Part shown: positions 1 through 8,715 of the stretch, piece after piece
How positions within the stretch are numbered: position 1 is the stretch's first letter
Layout: each line of letters begins with the position of its first letter
Assembly: GCA_036558265.1 (NCBI GenBank)
Contig: DATBFY010000209.1
Span: forward strand, 1 to 18,893
Length of the DNA: 18,893 bases
Origin: RYN-433 sp036558265
GTDB lineage: Bacteria > Planctomycetota > Phycisphaerae > Tepidisphaerales > Tepidisphaeraceae
Reading direction: 5' to 3'
The notes under the pieces: model-generated
What the model was told of the DNA's origin: nothing
Database searches by the model: none
Seen by the model: the letters and a program-made list of their open reading frames with translations, nothing else
Translations under genes and position numbers: made by a program

Positions 1-1205
1 ATCCCCCCCGCGAGTTGCTGGGCGTTCTTTGGATCGACCACAAGCGGCACGTCCTTGTCGGAGCCGATCAGGTGGATGAAGTTGAGCTTCTCGCCTGGCG
101 TCGCGGGGCGCTTGAGCGGCTTGTTGACCGAGATCGCCAGTTGCAGCTTGCTTCCCTGGAGGAGGGTGAGGTCGCCGGGGGCGCGCAGTTCGATGCCGCG
201 GCCGGTGTAGGCGGGGTAGATCTGCTTCGCCTCGACGCGCGTGATGGCGGGGCGTGGCAGGACCTTGACCGCGTACTTCCGGACCGACTCGCCGTCGTTG
301 AGCTGTACGCGGTACTCGAACGACTCCTGGACGTTTTCAATCTTCGCCGCGTACGCCGGCGCGGCGTCGAGCTTGTCGAGCACGCGCTGCGTCTGGGCCG
401 CGTCGCGCTTGCTCGCGTGCAGGGTCTGCCTCATCTGCTCGAGGCGCGCGGGGTCGGCTTTGACCGGCTCCATCACGAAGTCCTGCCGGCGGCTGGCGTC
501 CTGCTTGTTGTCCGGAAGCGTCTGGATGAACAGCCGGCGCTTGTCGTCGGGGGGCGTGGCACCGTCGGCGAGCGCGACGATCTCGACGTCGTCGCCCCGC
601 GCGACCAGCAGGTCGTCGGTGATCGATAGCACCCGCGTCTTCCGCGGCACCGGGATGTCCGCCAGGAAAAGCGACCGCTTCAGGAGGTCCCTCGACACCT
701 CGCCTCCCCAGGCGAACGCCGTCGCGGCCACGATCAGGATCAGCATCGACAGGATGACCACCCGCAGCAATCGCTCGGTCCGGATGACCCGCGCGAAGTC
801 CATCGGCCCGGCGAGCGACTCGGCCTGGGCGATCATCGCGCGCGTGAGCGACGTGGACGCCCCGGCCGGCACGGCGTTCGGGCGCGAGAGCTGGATCGAC
901 GCGATCAGCCGCGTGCGGAACGCGGGCTCGGCGTCCTCGACCATCAGCGCGATCCGGTCATCGTCGGGTCCGTAGATCAGCGGGCCGAAGATCCCGTAAA
1001 GCAGGATCGCCCCGACCGCCGCGAGGTTGATCGCCAGCAGCGCCGCCCGGGCCGTGAACGGCAGGTTCAGCCAGAAGTCGAGCAGCATCGAAGCGGCCAG
1101 CAGCAGCACGAACAGCCCGACCGCGGCGGCGATGCCGGTCGTCGTGAAGACGCCGAAGTGCTTGCGGCGGACGGAGGAGATCTTGGAGGCGAGGATTTGG
1201 CTCAT
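1..1205 (-). CDS. DUF4175-like membrane protein of the Bat-type operon, C-terminus beyond the left edge
   Basis: The frame opens at ATG 1205-1203 (MSQILASKIS) and stays open to the window edge, giving about 401 residues of a longer protein. Hydrophobic segments lie near residues 22-44, 52-72 and 146-165. The short stretch after the second (DDDRIALMVEDAEPAFRTRL) and the charged extracytoplasmic region that follows fit the large DUF4175-type proteins that follow VWA genes in planctomycete MoxR/Bat operons; this family call is from memory. From about residue 190 the chain looks beta-rich, with Ig-like stretches such as VEAKQIYPAYTGRGIELRAP. It is the last visible gene of the operon and starts 30 nt after the stop of the VWA protein. 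No enzyme motif is seen. The role is unknown, probably a membrane-anchored partner of the VWA proteins. The coding call is firm and the family name moderate. Confidence 0.8.
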   Translation of the reverse strand, partial: MSQILASKISSVRRKHFGVFTTTGIAAAVGLFVLLLAASMLLDFWLNLPFTARAALLAINLAAVGAILLYGIFGPLIYGPDDDRIALMVEDAEPAFRTRLIASIQLSRPNAVPAGASTSLTRAMIAQAESLAGPMDFARVIRTERLLRVVILSMLILIVAATAFAWGGEVSRDLLKRSLFLADIPVPRKTRVLSITDDLLVARGDDVEIVALADGATPPDDKRRLFIQTLPDNKQDASRRQDFVMEPVKADPARLEQMRQTLHASKRDAAQTQRVLDKLDAAPAYAAKIENVQESFEYRVQLNDGESVRKYAVKVLPRPAITRVEAKQIYPAYTGRGIELRAPGDLTLLQGSKLQLAISVNKPLKRPATPGEKLNFIHLIGSDKDVPLVVDPKNAQQLAGG

Positions 1206-1218
1206 GGCGACATCAAAT

Positions 1219-1235
1219 GTTCCGCACAGCGGAAC
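1219..1235. repeat. Perfect 7-bp inverted repeat in the gap between two operon genes
   Basis: GTTCCGC, loop ACA, GCGGAAC form a perfect hairpin that fills half of the 30-nt gap between the VWA gene (stop at 1236) and the DUF4175-like gene (start 1205). There is no T-run after it on either strand, so it is not a convincing intrinsic terminator. It could be a dispersed palindromic repeat or an mRNA processing or stability element. Confidence 0.6.
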
Positions 1236-3722
1236 CTACTTCAATTGAACCATCTTCCGCATGATCCACTCGGCGGAGACGACCAGCAACATCAGGGCGT
1301 AATAGAGCGGGCTGGTCCAGAATTCGACTTCGAGGTTGGTGATGATCTTGGGTGCTTCGGCCCTGATCTGGTCGGGAAGAGTGTAAAGGTCCTCCTCGCG
1401 GACGAACTTGCCGCCGGTGGACTTGGCCATCGCTTCGAGCAATTCTGCGTTGAGGGCGTTCTCGCCCGGCTCCATCTTCGGCTCGGAGACCGGGAGATCG
1501 ACGAGCGTGCCTTTGTCCAGCTCGACGTAGAGCTTGTAAGGGGCGGCCTTCTCGGGGGCATTGAACTCGCCGCGGTACATGCCGGGCTGGTCGGGCAAGG
1601 GGCGGAGGATGACCTCGCGGGCGCGGGGGTCGTCGGGGCCGGCGTCGGTGATGTAGGCCTTGACCTTGTCCTGGGTGATCGGGCTGTACGACTCGGTGTA
1701 GAGGCGGGCGTAGAGGTTCACCTTCTCGTTGGTGACGTATTCCTTCTTGTCGAACGTGAGCTGCGTGCGCTTGGACGCGCCCAGCAGGTGCGGCAGGGCA
1801 AGCCGCTGGATGACCTGCCCCCAGAGCGTGACGTACTGTTCGTCCCCCTTGTTCTTGCGCCAGCGCCACGTGTTGTCGGTGCCGACGAACATGACCTGGC
1901 CCATGCCGTACTGCTGGGCGGCGACGACGGGCATCTTGCCATAACGGGTCGAGCGGGTGGGGGATGGATCAACCAGGAACACCTCTGCGGCGGGCTTGGC
2001 GCGGGCGACCGGGGCGACCCAGTAGATCGGCGGGAGCTTGGCCCACATGCGCTCGCTGGTGGCGTCGTCGGCGGCCAGGCGCAGCATTGGCGTGCGCTTG
2101 CCCAGGGCGGTCAGCTCGAGCTTCATCGGCTTGTCGTTGACGTCCTCGCCCCCGGGACCAGTCCCGGTTGCGATGTTGCCGCCGGCCTCCAGCTCGACGG
2201 GGAGCATCTTCTCCAATGGCGTCCGGCGGTAGCTCCAGGGGTTGTTCTTCTTGCCGGCGACCACCGCCAATCCGCCGCCGAACTTGGTGACGAACTCCTC
2301 GATCGCCTCGAGCTGCGCCGAGGAGAAGACGTGGGCGTCCACATCCCCCAGGATGATCAGGTCGTACTTGAAAAGGTCTTCCTTACGATCCGGGAGCTTG
2401 TCGAGATAGGGCGAGTTCTCCGTGCGCGCCAGGCCTGGCGAGCCTTCGAGCAGGACGACCTTGGCGTCCACGCGGCGGTCGCGCAGGAGCTGGGCCATCA
2501 GGTACTTGAACTCCCACCGAGGGGACTGGTCTACGAGCAGGACCTTGATCTTGCTGTCGATGACCTTGAGGTTCTGCGACGACTCGTTGTCGTCCTTGGT
2601 CAACTCGACGATCGAAGCGTCGGACGGCTCGACGACGGCCTTGAGCTGGAAATCGCCCTTGACCTTGGGCGTGAACTTGAGCGCGACCGCGGGCTCGCTG
2701 TCCTGGTCGAAGGCGACGTCCTTCTGATCGACCTGCTGCTCCTGGCCGGCGGCGTCAATCAGCTTGAGCGTGACCTTCGCGGCGGGCACGCCCTGGGATC
2801 GTACGCGGACGGTGACGGGCACCTCGTCCTTCACGAAGGAGATCTCGGGGGCGAAAATGTTGCCCACGACCAGGTTCTTGGGTGAGGTGATGCCCACGCC
2901 GTAGATGTACAAGGGGACGCGAGCGTCCTTGGCGAGCTGGGCGGCCGCGCGCGGGTCGGAGCCGGAGTTGTTCGCGCCGTCGGTCACGAGGACGATGCCC
3001 GCCATCGGCTGGCCGCGTTTGCGGGCGACGATCGCGCGCAGCGCGTCGCCGACGGCGGTCTGCTGGCCCGTTGCCGACAGGCGATTGACCCACGCCGTGT
3101 CGGTGTCCTGGGGCGGCGGCTCGGCTTTACCCGTGGCTTCGCGGCGATTGGAGGCCGCCGGCAGCTCGGTCAGGGCGGCATCGAAGGTGAACGCGTCCAC
3201 GTTGTAGTCCTTCGACAGGCGCGGGAGCAGGTCGAACTTATTGTTCCGCAGGACGGTCCTAACCACGTCCAGCCGCGAAACCTTGCCCAGATCCGACGTC
3301 GGATTGAACGGCTGCTTCAAGCCCTTGGCGGGATCCAGCAGGCCCTTTGCGATCGCGACGCGCTTCAGATCGTCGGCGTCGGAGCGGGGGTCCTCAATCT
3401 TCATGCTCGTGCTGCCGTCGAGCATCAGCACCAGCTCGCGCCGAACCGTGCTCTCGATCACGAACGCCCAGACCGGACGCATCAACAGGAGCAGGATCAG
3501 CAGGAGGAACACCGTGCGGAGCGTGGCCAGGACGTACTTCTTCACGGGCGACAGGTCCGGCGCGGCCTTGCGGTACATCAGGAAGACCATCACCCCCAGC
3601 GCGATCGCGGCCAGCAGGATCCACTCGAAGCCGACATCCCCGCGGAAGCGCAGGCGGCTGTCAGTGATCCGCGCAACCTGCTCGGACGGCACGCCAAGAA
3701 GTTTGAGGAGAAGGTCGTTCAC
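1236..3722 (-). CDS. VWA domain membrane protein with glutamine-amidotransferase-like domain (Bat-type operon)
   Basis: This 828-residue protein starts at GTG 3722-3720, overlapping the stop of the upstream gene by 4 nt (GTGA), which implies translational coupling. An AAGG lies just upstream. Two membrane segments (about 34-50 and 67-90) precede a von Willebrand A domain with an intact MIDAS: DGSTS at 102-106, T222 and D248 (LVTDGANNSG). A beta-rich stretch (about 290-385) is followed by a class I GATase-like fold from about 391 (KVLLVDQSPRWEF, LIILGDVDAHVFS, GGGLAVVAGKKN). No catalytic Cys-His-Glu triad is apparent. It ends with a C-terminal membrane segment near 800-822. This architecture is typical of planctomycete VWA proteins next to moxR. 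The function is probably metal-dependent protein binding at the membrane surface with the MoxR ATPase; the exact substrate is unknown. Confidence 0.93.
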   Translation of the reverse strand: MNDLLLKLLGVPSEQVARITDSRLRFRGDVGFEWILLAAIALGVMVFLMYRKAAPDLSPVKKYVLATLRTVFLLLILLLLMRPVWAFVIESTVRRELVLMLDGSTSMKIEDPRSDADDLKRVAIAKGLLDPAKGLKQPFNPTSDLGKVSRLDVVRTVLRNNKFDLLPRLSKDYNVDAFTFDAALTELPAASNRREATGKAEPPPQDTDTAWVNRLSATGQQTAVGDALRAIVARKRGQPMAGIVLVTDGANNSGSDPRAAAQLAKDARVPLYIYGVGITSPKNLVVGNIFAPEISFVKDEVPVTVRVRSQGVPAAKVTLKLIDAAGQEQQVDQKDVAFDQDSEPAVALKFTPKVKGDFQLKAVVEPSDASIVELTKDDNESSQNLKVIDSKIKVLLVDQSPRWEFKYLMAQLLRDRRVDAKVVLLEGSPGLARTENSPYLDKLPDRKEDLFKYDLIILGDVDAHVFSSAQLEAIEEFVTKFGGGLAVVAGKKNNPWSYRRTPLEKMLPVELEAGGNIATGTGPGGEDVNDKPMKLELTALGKRTPMLRLAADDATSERMWAKLPPIYWVAPVARAKPAAEVFLVDPSPTRSTRYGKMPVVAAQQYGMGQVMFVGTDNTWRWRKNKGDEQYVTLWGQVIQRLALPHLLGASKRTQLTFDKKEYVTNEKVNLYARLYTESYSPITQDKVKAYITDAGPDDPRAREVILRPLPDQPGMYRGEFNAPEKAAPYKLYVELDKGTLVDLPVSEPKMEPGENALNAELLEAMAKSTGGKFVREEDLYTLPDQIRAEAPKIITNLEVEFWTSPLYYALMLLVVSAEWIMRKMVQLK

Positions 3723-5938
3723 TTTGCCTTGCTGAAAAAGTGCGCGAGGATCGTCTCCATCGTCGCCAGCGCTAGCGCGATGAAGGCGAGGTACTTCCAG
3801 AGTTCCGTGCCCACGCGCTTCTTCTGGATCAGGTCCGACAGGTTCTGGGTCGCCTGCCAGCGGGTGACATCGGCGACTTTCGACAGCTCGGAGACCTGGC
3901 CATCGGCGAGTTCTTCAAGGCGCGACTCGTCCGGGTCGGGCTGGGCGGCGAAGGTCAGGCTGATCGGCTCCTCGGCGGTGATCTTCACCTGATACGCGCC
4001 GGCGTAACTGGTGTCGTCGTAGGTCAGGAGCGGCGTGTTGTTGACCAAGCCGATCCGGCGCGGCTCGGCGGCGGTGGGGTCGCCCAGGTTGGCGCCGGGA
4101 CGGGTGATCAGGGCCTCCTTGCCGATGAGTCTGCCGTCGGCGCGCCAGGCGAAGCGTTCGCCGACCTTCACGTTGAGCGCATCGTCCTGGCGCTCGACCA
4201 GCGCGCCGAGCGTTCGGTGAACGAGCGGGATGAAGACGTTGGGACGAGCCCCAAGGTCGTTCCACGCCGTGTCGGCGGTGCTGGCAAAGAGGACGACCCG
4301 CCCCGCGCCCCAGGTTCGCTCCATCATCGCCGGCTTGCCGTCCTGGAAGCGCAGCACCGTGCGCGGACGGCCGACCTCGACGCCTTGCGCGTTCTTCGTC
4401 ACGTCGGGCCCCTGCTTCTCGTCCCCCAGGGGCACGAGGTCGAACATGCGGTAGAAGTGGACGTTGAGCGTGCCGGACGAGGCCGGGTCGTTCCAGAGGC
4501 GCGCGATCGGGTGCTCGAAATTCTTGTCCTGGAGGAGGACGAACTGGTCGTCACGGCTGGCATCGCCGCGGGCCTCGTCCAGGGTCGCGGGGAGGAACTG
4601 GAACTTCCGGGCGAGCACGTTGTTGTACTGATTGGCCTGGCAGTTTTCGCCCGGGAAGAAGACCAGGCCACCGCCACGCTTGAGATAATCGGCGAAGGCG
4701 TCGATCGTGGACGGCGTGAAGTCGGTGACGTTGGCGAGGAATACGGCGTCGTAGGGGTCGAGCTTGGCGGTGTCGAGCTCCTGGGCTGGGATGACCGTGA
4801 CCTTGTTGTAGTACTGATCAACCTCTGCCCGCGGGACGGGCAGGAGCGCGTTCTTGAGATAGAACGTCTCGGCCTCGCGCCCGCCAGCGCCCGGCTCGCC
4901 GTCCACCAGCAGGATCCTGACCTGCGAGAGCGCGCGGACGGCGATCGTCCGTGAATCGTCGGCGGGCAGATGATCGTGATCGATCTCGGCGGTGACGGCG
5001 TGCCCGCCCTCATTCTTGAACTTGGCAAAGAGCAGCAGGCTTTTTGATGACCCGGCGGGGATCGCATCAATCGAGCCCTCGTCGCTGGGCTGCTCACCGT
5101 CCACGCGGATCTTGACGCGCACGTCGCGCACCTCGGTGCGGCCATAGTTGGTGAGCTGCACCTCGAAGCGAAGTGGATACCCGACTACCGCGGGCCCGGA
5201 GAGCAGCCGCAGGTCCGACACGCCGATGTTCTGCGTCTCGGGCGAGCCGACGAGGACGACGTGGGTGTGGACGTCTTTTCTGGCGGTTTCGAGGGATTGG
5301 CGGATGTCGCCGAACTGCTTCCAGCCCAGCGCCTGAGTGTCGGTGACCAGGTAAAGCTCGCGCGCCGGGGCGGCGTTCTTGTCGAGGGTTTCGAGGCCCT
5401 TCTTCACGGCCGGAAAGAGGTTGGTGGCGCGATCGGAGATCCGCGCGTCGCGGATCAACCGGCGCGCCAGGCTCAGGTCGAACGTCGGCTCGGGGATCGG
5501 ACCTGTCGGCACATTGTCGGACGCGAAAAGGACGGAGACGGACGAGCCGGTCGGCAGGGCGGAGACGACCTGATCGGCGGCGTCCTGGGCCATCTGGAAG
5601 CGGCTTTTGGCGCCGTCGGTGGCGGACATCGAATAGGAGTTGTCGAGCAGGACCACGGCCGTGACCTTGGTCTGTCCGAACCACCCCCCGGCGGCGAACG
5701 AGCGGGCGACCGGGCGAGCCAGCGCGAGGCCCAGCAGGAGCAGCAGGAGACATCGCAGCGCCAGCAGCAGCATGTCCTCAATGCGGATGCGCCGCTGGTT
5801 CTGCTCGACGCTGACGCGCAGGAAGCGCATGGCCGCCCAGACGACGCGGTCGAACTTTCGCTTGTTCAGCAGGTGAATGAGGATCGGCACGGACACCGCC
5901 GCGACGCCGAGCCAGGCTAGGAGGGGATTGAGTAACAT
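3719..5938 (-). CDS. BatA-like VWA membrane protein with GATase-like domain
   Basis: This 739-residue protein starts at ATG 5938-5936. The N-terminus is the characteristic BatA double-membrane domain: a first helix (about 5-23), the basic cytoplasmic stretch LLNKRKFDRVVWAAMRFL, then a second helix (about 55-75) ending in LALARPV. The VWA domain follows with MIDAS residues D99-N-S101-Y-S103, T172 and D200 (ELYLVTDTQ). Residues about 240-335 look like a CARDB/Ig-like domain, and about 340-435 look GATase-like (RILLVDGEPG, RGGGLVFFPG). A C-terminal helix near 715-735 anchors the end. The stop overlaps the next gene's GTG. It lies 43 nt downstream of the DUF58 gene in the same operon. BatA-type proteins are linked to aerotolerance in Bacteroides and to MoxR chaperone systems; the role here is inferred from that. 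Confidence 0.93.
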   Translation of the reverse strand: MLLNPLLAWLGVAAVSVPILIHLLNKRKFDRVVWAAMRFLRVSVEQNQRRIRIEDMLLLALRCLLLLLLGLALARPVARSFAAGGWFGQTKVTAVVLLDNSYSMSATDGAKSRFQMAQDAADQVVSALPTGSSVSVLFASDNVPTGPIPEPTFDLSLARRLIRDARISDRATNLFPAVKKGLETLDKNAAPARELYLVTDTQALGWKQFGDIRQSLETARKDVHTHVVLVGSPETQNIGVSDLRLLSGPAVVGYPLRFEVQLTNYGRTEVRDVRVKIRVDGEQPSDEGSIDAIPAGSSKSLLLFAKFKNEGGHAVTAEIDHDHLPADDSRTIAVRALSQVRILLVDGEPGAGGREAETFYLKNALLPVPRAEVDQYYNKVTVIPAQELDTAKLDPYDAVFLANVTDFTPSTIDAFADYLKRGGGLVFFPGENCQANQYNNVLARKFQFLPATLDEARGDASRDDQFVLLQDKNFEHPIARLWNDPASSGTLNVHFYRMFDLVPLGDEKQGPDVTKNAQGVEVGRPRTVLRFQDGKPAMMERTWGAGRVVLFASTADTAWNDLGARPNVFIPLVHRTLGALVERQDDALNVKVGERFAWRADGRLIGKEALITRPGANLGDPTAAEPRRIGLVNNTPLLTYDDTSYAGAYQVKITAEEPISLTFAAQPDPDESRLEELADGQVSELSKVADVTRWQATQNLSDLIQKKRVGTELWKYLAFIALALATMETILAHFFSKAK

Positions 5939-5981
5939 CGGATCTTAGTGAATGCTCGGTACGTGAAACGTCCTCTCCTGT

Positions 5982-6899
5982 TCACCTCGTGTGCGTCCGC
6001 AACCTGAACGCCAGGTAGCCGCTCAACATCTCGTGCAGCGGGTGGCTCGTGTTGACCAGTTGGTAATGGGTATTCTGCCGCTCGCACCCCTCGCGGACGC
6101 GGGCGCGGAAGGACGCGACCTCGCGCAGGTAACTCTTTCGGATCTCGCGCGGGCGGGTCAGGATCTTCTCGGGCATCTCCAGGCCTTCAAATTCGACCAT
6201 CCCGCTGAAGGGGAATTCCAGCTCGTACGGGTCCATCACGTGGAAGACGATCACCTCGCCGCCGCCGAAGCGCAGGTGCTGGATGCCGTCGAGGATCCGC
6301 TCCTCGTCGTCGAAGAGGTCGCTGATCAGGATTGTGATACCCTTGCGCCGGATCTGCCCGGCGAGGGTGTGGAGGACGTTGGCGATGTTGGTCTGCTCGC
6401 GCGGCTCGAAGCTGGCGAGCGCGTTCATGATGTTGTGGATGCTCGCCAGGTTCCCCGTGCGGGGGACGAAGCTCTTCATCGCGGTGTCGAACACGCCGAC
6501 GGCCACCGCGTCGCGCTGGTGCAGGATCAGGTAGGATAGGCAGGCGGCCAACATCTTGCCGTACTGGAGCTTGGTGACGGTCGCGCCGTGGGGGCGGCCG
6601 ATCGACCCGTACTTCATCGACTCGCTGCCGTCGAGCACGACATGCGCGACGTAGTTGGTCTCCTGCTCGTACTGCTTGAGATAATAGCGGTCGGTGCGGC
6701 CGAGCACCTTCCAGTCGAGGTGCCGGATGTCGTCACCGGGGACGTACTCGCGGTGCTGGGTGAACTCGATCGCGAACCCGCGGAACGGTGACTTGTGCTC
6801 GCCGGCCATGTACCCTTCGACGACGTACCGGGCGTGCAGGCCCAGCGCTTCGGCGCGGTTGATCGTCTCGGGGTCGAGTAGTCCGGCTTGTCTCGCCAT
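5982..6899 (-). CDS. DUF58 domain protein with VWA-type MIDAS
   Basis: This 305-residue soluble protein starts at ATG 6899-6897. The DUF58 signature GDDIRHLDWKVLGRTDRYYL covers residues 55-74, followed by EQE. It runs into a VWA-like fold with a complete MIDAS: D90-G-S92-E-S94, T170 and D194 (LISDLFDDEE). No membrane segment is seen. DUF58 genes nearly always follow moxR, and the protein is thought to be the first MIDAS partner of the MoxR ATPase. Here the two genes are separated by the GxxExxY element, whose inverted repeat ends 8 nt upstream of this ATG. As a result there is no Shine-Dalgarno-like sequence before the start (the mRNA reads GGTTCCAATCTC then ATG). The start is otherwise well placed for the family. 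Confidence 0.93.
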   Translation of the reverse strand: MARQAGLLDPETINRAEALGLHARYVVEGYMAGEHKSPFRGFAIEFTQHREYVPGDDIRHLDWKVLGRTDRYYLKQYEQETNYVAHVVLDGSESMKYGSIGRPHGATVTKLQYGKMLAACLSYLILHQRDAVAVGVFDTAMKSFVPRTGNLASIHNIMNALASFEPREQTNIANVLHTLAGQIRRKGITILISDLFDDEERILDGIQHLRFGGGEVIVFHVMDPYELEFPFSGMVEFEGLEMPEKILTRPREIRKSYLREVASFRARVREGCERQNTHYQLVNTSHPLHEMLSGYLAFRLRTHTR

Positions 6900-6907
6900 G
6901 AGATTGG

Positions 6908-6936
6908 AACCACGAAGGACACGAAGCGCACGAAGA
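6908..6936 (+). repeat. Left terminal inverted repeat of the GxxExxY element
   Basis: Read on the plus strand it consists of AACCACGAAG, then GACACGAAG, then CGCACGAAG, then A. It is thus built from three copies of a 9-10-bp unit ending in CACGAAG. It is the reverse complement of 7335-7363 except at its 11th and 20th positions. It lies between the GxxExxY stop codon and the DUF58 start codon. Confidence 0.85.
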
Positions 6937-7332
6937 TCAGACGACGATTCGCTTTACGCCGTCTTTGAACATGACAACGTTGAAGTTGATAAGGAAACCG
7001 ACGCGTTTGCCCGTCAGGCGAAGATAGTTCTGGAGAATGGCCTGAAAGATGGGTTCCATCTTCTCAACGGATTTGAGCTCCACTATGACGAGGTCCTCGA
7101 CGAGCAGATCGAGCCGGAAACCGACCTCCAACGTCACGCCATCGTAAACCACCGGCACGGGCACTTGAATCTGCACTCGCAGCCCCCGCTTCGTCAGCTC
7201 ATACGCAAGACACGCCTCATACACGGATTCCAGAAGCCCTGGCCCCATCTTCTGATGCACTTTAAACGCAGCGTCTACGACCTCCCGGCAGACCCGCTCG
7301 ATCTCGTCCGAGGTGTTATCGCCAATCGGCAT
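6937..7332 (-). CDS. GxxExxY protein, PD-(D/E)XK nuclease-like
   Basis: This 131-residue protein starts at ATG 7332-7330 (MPIGDNTSDE). The frame is open further upstream, but that part lies inside moxR and the inverted repeat, so this ATG is preferred; purine-rich repeat sequence (GAAGGGCACGAAGAAG) precedes it. The family motif GLLESVY is at residues 32-38. A PD-(D/E)XK core can be read as D75 (GFRLDLLVED) and E85-L-K87 (LVIVELKSVE), followed by a Q/Y helix (QAILQNYL, 97-104) and GKRVGFLINF. This matches the GxxExxY family (PDDEXK_3-type fold) at about its usual length. The likely activity is DNA or RNA cleavage, but no function is established. The gene is co-directional with the surrounding operon, fills a repeat-bounded element and is less GC-rich than its neighbours, which suggests transfer. 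Confidence 0.92.
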   Translation of the reverse strand: MPIGDNTSDEIERVCREVVDAAFKVHQKMGPGLLESVYEACLAYELTKRGLRVQIQVPVPVVYDGVTLEVGFRLDLLVEDLVIVELKSVEKMEPIFQAILQNYLRLTGKRVGFLINFNVVMFKDGVKRIVV

Positions 7333-7334
7333 CT

Positions 7335-7361
7335 TCTTCGTGCCCTTCGTGTTCTTCGTGG

Positions 7362-7363
<2 letters not shown>
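7335..7363 (-). repeat. Right terminal inverted repeat of the GxxExxY element
   Basis: Read on the minus strand it is AACCACGAAG, AACACGAAG, GGCACGAAG, then A. It carries the same three CACGAAG units as the left copy. Its first two bases, AA, supply the end of the moxR stop codon TAA, and its inner end is 2 nt from the GxxExxY ATG. Read in the frame of the nuclease it would encode TTKNTKGTKK, a peptide often attached to annotated members of this family (from memory). Confidence 0.85.
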
Positions 7364-8423
<1,060 letters not shown>

Positions 8424-8715
8424 GGCGCGGGCCTTTCGGCAAAAGAAAGAGGAACTCCGGTAGCGGCTGGAAACAACTCGAATGGGCCGCGGTGGCGTTG
8501 TACCCGGCCTCCTCGCGGGGGTGCAATGGGGGCCCCGGAACCGGCGGCAATTCGCCACCCCTGGCGTCCCTCGCGCGACCGCCAAGCTCGACCGGGTCAA
8601 GGCCCAACTCTGACTATACTTAGACGCGTTGGGGCTGTTGAAGCTTTCGGCCCGTCCGTGCAGCGCTCGAACGGGGCGCCGTGCGTAATCCAGATTCCGC
8701 TGATTGCGACGCCGG
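8424..8715. other. 292-bp intergenic region upstream of moxR
   Basis: This is the longest gene-free stretch in the window, between the moxR start and the stop of the PQQ-propeller gene. It holds the candidate moxR promoter and, if that is right, a leader of about 185 nt. No convincing hairpin followed by a T-run is seen behind the propeller gene, and no conserved small gene or riboswitch is recognisable. Confidence 0.5.
8613..8642 (-). promoter_or_regulatory. Candidate sigma-70-type promoter for the moxR operon
   Basis: On the minus strand, TTCAAC (8642-8637) and TATAGT (8618-8613) are separated by 18 nt and point toward moxR. The -10 hexamer is close to consensus and the -35 is partial. It is the only AT-rich promoter-like pair in an otherwise GC-rich gap. 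The assignment rests on sequence resemblance and position alone. Confidence 0.35.

Noticed and set aside
1158..2885. A 575-codon open frame on the plus strand opposite the VWA gene
   Set aside because: Its composition is the antisense shadow of a GC-rich gene. The minus strand carries a recognisable MIDAS/GATase-like protein over the same bases, and the plus product has no domain features.
8612..8623. TATACT on the plus strand as a promoter -10 element
   Set aside because: No plus-strand gene follows and no -35 lies at the right distance; the overlapping minus-strand TATAGT is better placed for moxR.
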